This document shows, piece after piece, positions 63,761 through 64,000 of a DNA stretch of 64,000 nucleotides. The stretch covers positions 1,178,001 to 1,242,000 of the forward strand of contig NZ_CP032364.1 of NCBI RefSeq assembly GCF_003589745.1, in the 5' to 3' direction. The notes beneath the pieces are model-generated. The model worked only from the letters and a program-made list of their open reading frames with translations. It made no database searches and was not told where the DNA came from. The DNA comes from Lachnoanaerobaculum umeaense. GTDB taxonomy: Bacteria > Bacillota > Clostridia > Lachnospirales > Lachnospiraceae. Positions within the stretch are counted from its first letter, which is position 1. Each line of letters opens with the position of its first letter. Both the position numbers and the translations under genes were made by a program.

Positions 63761-64000
63761 TTGATAAAGAGTATGACAGGCTTTGGTAGAGCCGAAGAAA
63801 TAACAGGTGATTACAAATTATCTATAGAGATTAAATCTGTAAACCACAGATATCTGGATTTGAATATAAAGATGCCCAGAAGATTTTTCCCATTTGAAGC
63901 TGAGATAAGAAATGTTGTAAAAAAATATGTTTCAAGGGGTAAGGTGGACTTATTTATAAATTATCTGGACTTTAAAGATAAGGCAAGTGGAGTATATCTG
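63761..64000 (+). CDS. YicC/YloC-family endoribonuclease, N-terminal part (cut by window edge)
   Basis: The first 80 codons are visible, reading IKSMTGFGRAE, then LSIEIKSVNHRYLDLNIKMPR and EAEIRNVVKKYVSRGKVDL. These are the hallmarks of the YicC/YloC family, whose members are RNA-cleaving enzymes acting with RNA turnover. The start is TTG at 63761 with GGAGA upstream, giving the usual MIxSMTGFG beginning; ATG 63773 would lose four conserved residues. In Firmicutes this gene commonly precedes gmk and rpoZ, which would lie outside the window. Confidence 0.92.
   Translation, partial: MIKSMTGFGRAEEITGDYKLSIEIKSVNHRYLDLNIKMPRRFFPFEAEIRNVVKKYVSRGKVDLFINYLDFKDKASGVYL

Noticed and set aside
1..64000. 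tRNA, rRNA or other structured RNA genes
   Set aside because: Gaps between genes were read for tRNA-like arms, riboswitch cores and rRNA motifs; none was found.

Overview
The window is an AT-rich, densely coded chromosomal segment from a Gram-positive anaerobe of the Clostridia, most likely the family Lachnospiraceae. The evidence is a pyruvate:ferredoxin oxidoreductase, a class III fructose-bisphosphatase, a class II aldolase, a VanW protein, a LytR-CpsA-Psr protein, sortase-anchored pilins, strong AGGAGG ribosome binding sites and frequent TTG starts. Genus level cannot be fixed from sequence alone; an oral or gut genus such as Lachnoanaerobaculum is a guess. Nearly everything is on the + strand; the one clear - strand gene is a PHP phosphoesterase (30993-31874). 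No rRNA, tRNA, CRISPR array, insertion sequence or prophage was seen, and no gap between genes exceeds 300 bases.

Layout. 1-6612: end of aroB, then lspA, an RluA-family pseudouridine synthase, a cytidylate-kinase-like protein, an amidase lipoprotein and two membrane proteins with zinc ribbons. 6752-15792: a LytR-CpsA-Psr protein, then an overlapping operon of response regulator, histidine kinase, large membrane protein with a possible amidotransferase-like fold, ABC ATPase, ABC permease and a zinc-ribbon membrane protein. 15895-25678: thrC, fba, rarA, rho (with a long Asn/Gln-rich insert) and the topoisomerase IV pair parE-parC. 25915-30976: asd, galM, topB and a left-handed beta-helix transferase. 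30993-42073: PHP protein, VanW protein, class III FBPase, a YpfJ-type metalloprotease lipoprotein, a membrane acyltransferase and nifJ. 42255-51760: one tightly packed run of HerA-like ATPase, dgt, dnaG, sigA, trmK, a Nif3 protein and a YesN/YesM-type two-component system. 51955-56650: a YtfQ-YtfR-YtfT-YjfF-type sugar ABC transporter, the probable target of that two-component system. 56758-62789: a pilus operon. 62853-64000: cutC and the start of a yicC-family gene.

The most interesting region is the pilus operon. Its order (large adhesin with a von Willebrand A domain, signal-peptidase homologue, FctA-type backbone pilin, class B sortase, small anchored protein) matches the cpa-sipA-fctA-srtC-fctB order of the streptococcal FCT-3 pilus islands. 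The signal-peptidase homologue has lost both catalytic residues (Ser to Glu, Lys to Gly), as streptococcal SipA has (Asp and Gly). The adhesin and pilin carry PVPTG and TPTG sorting motifs instead of LPXTG. The adhesin and signal-peptidase-like genes both lack an ATG, GTG or TTG start at the right distance from their strong AGGAGG sites; AUA (or AUU) is the best-placed candidate in each.

Other points of note are the prion-like insert in Rho, a promoter-proximal terminator-like hairpin in front of galM, a 22-bp perfect palindrome in front of asd, a terminator-like hairpin between the sugar-binding protein gene and its ATPase gene, and the uncharacterised two-component/ABC/zinc-ribbon operon.
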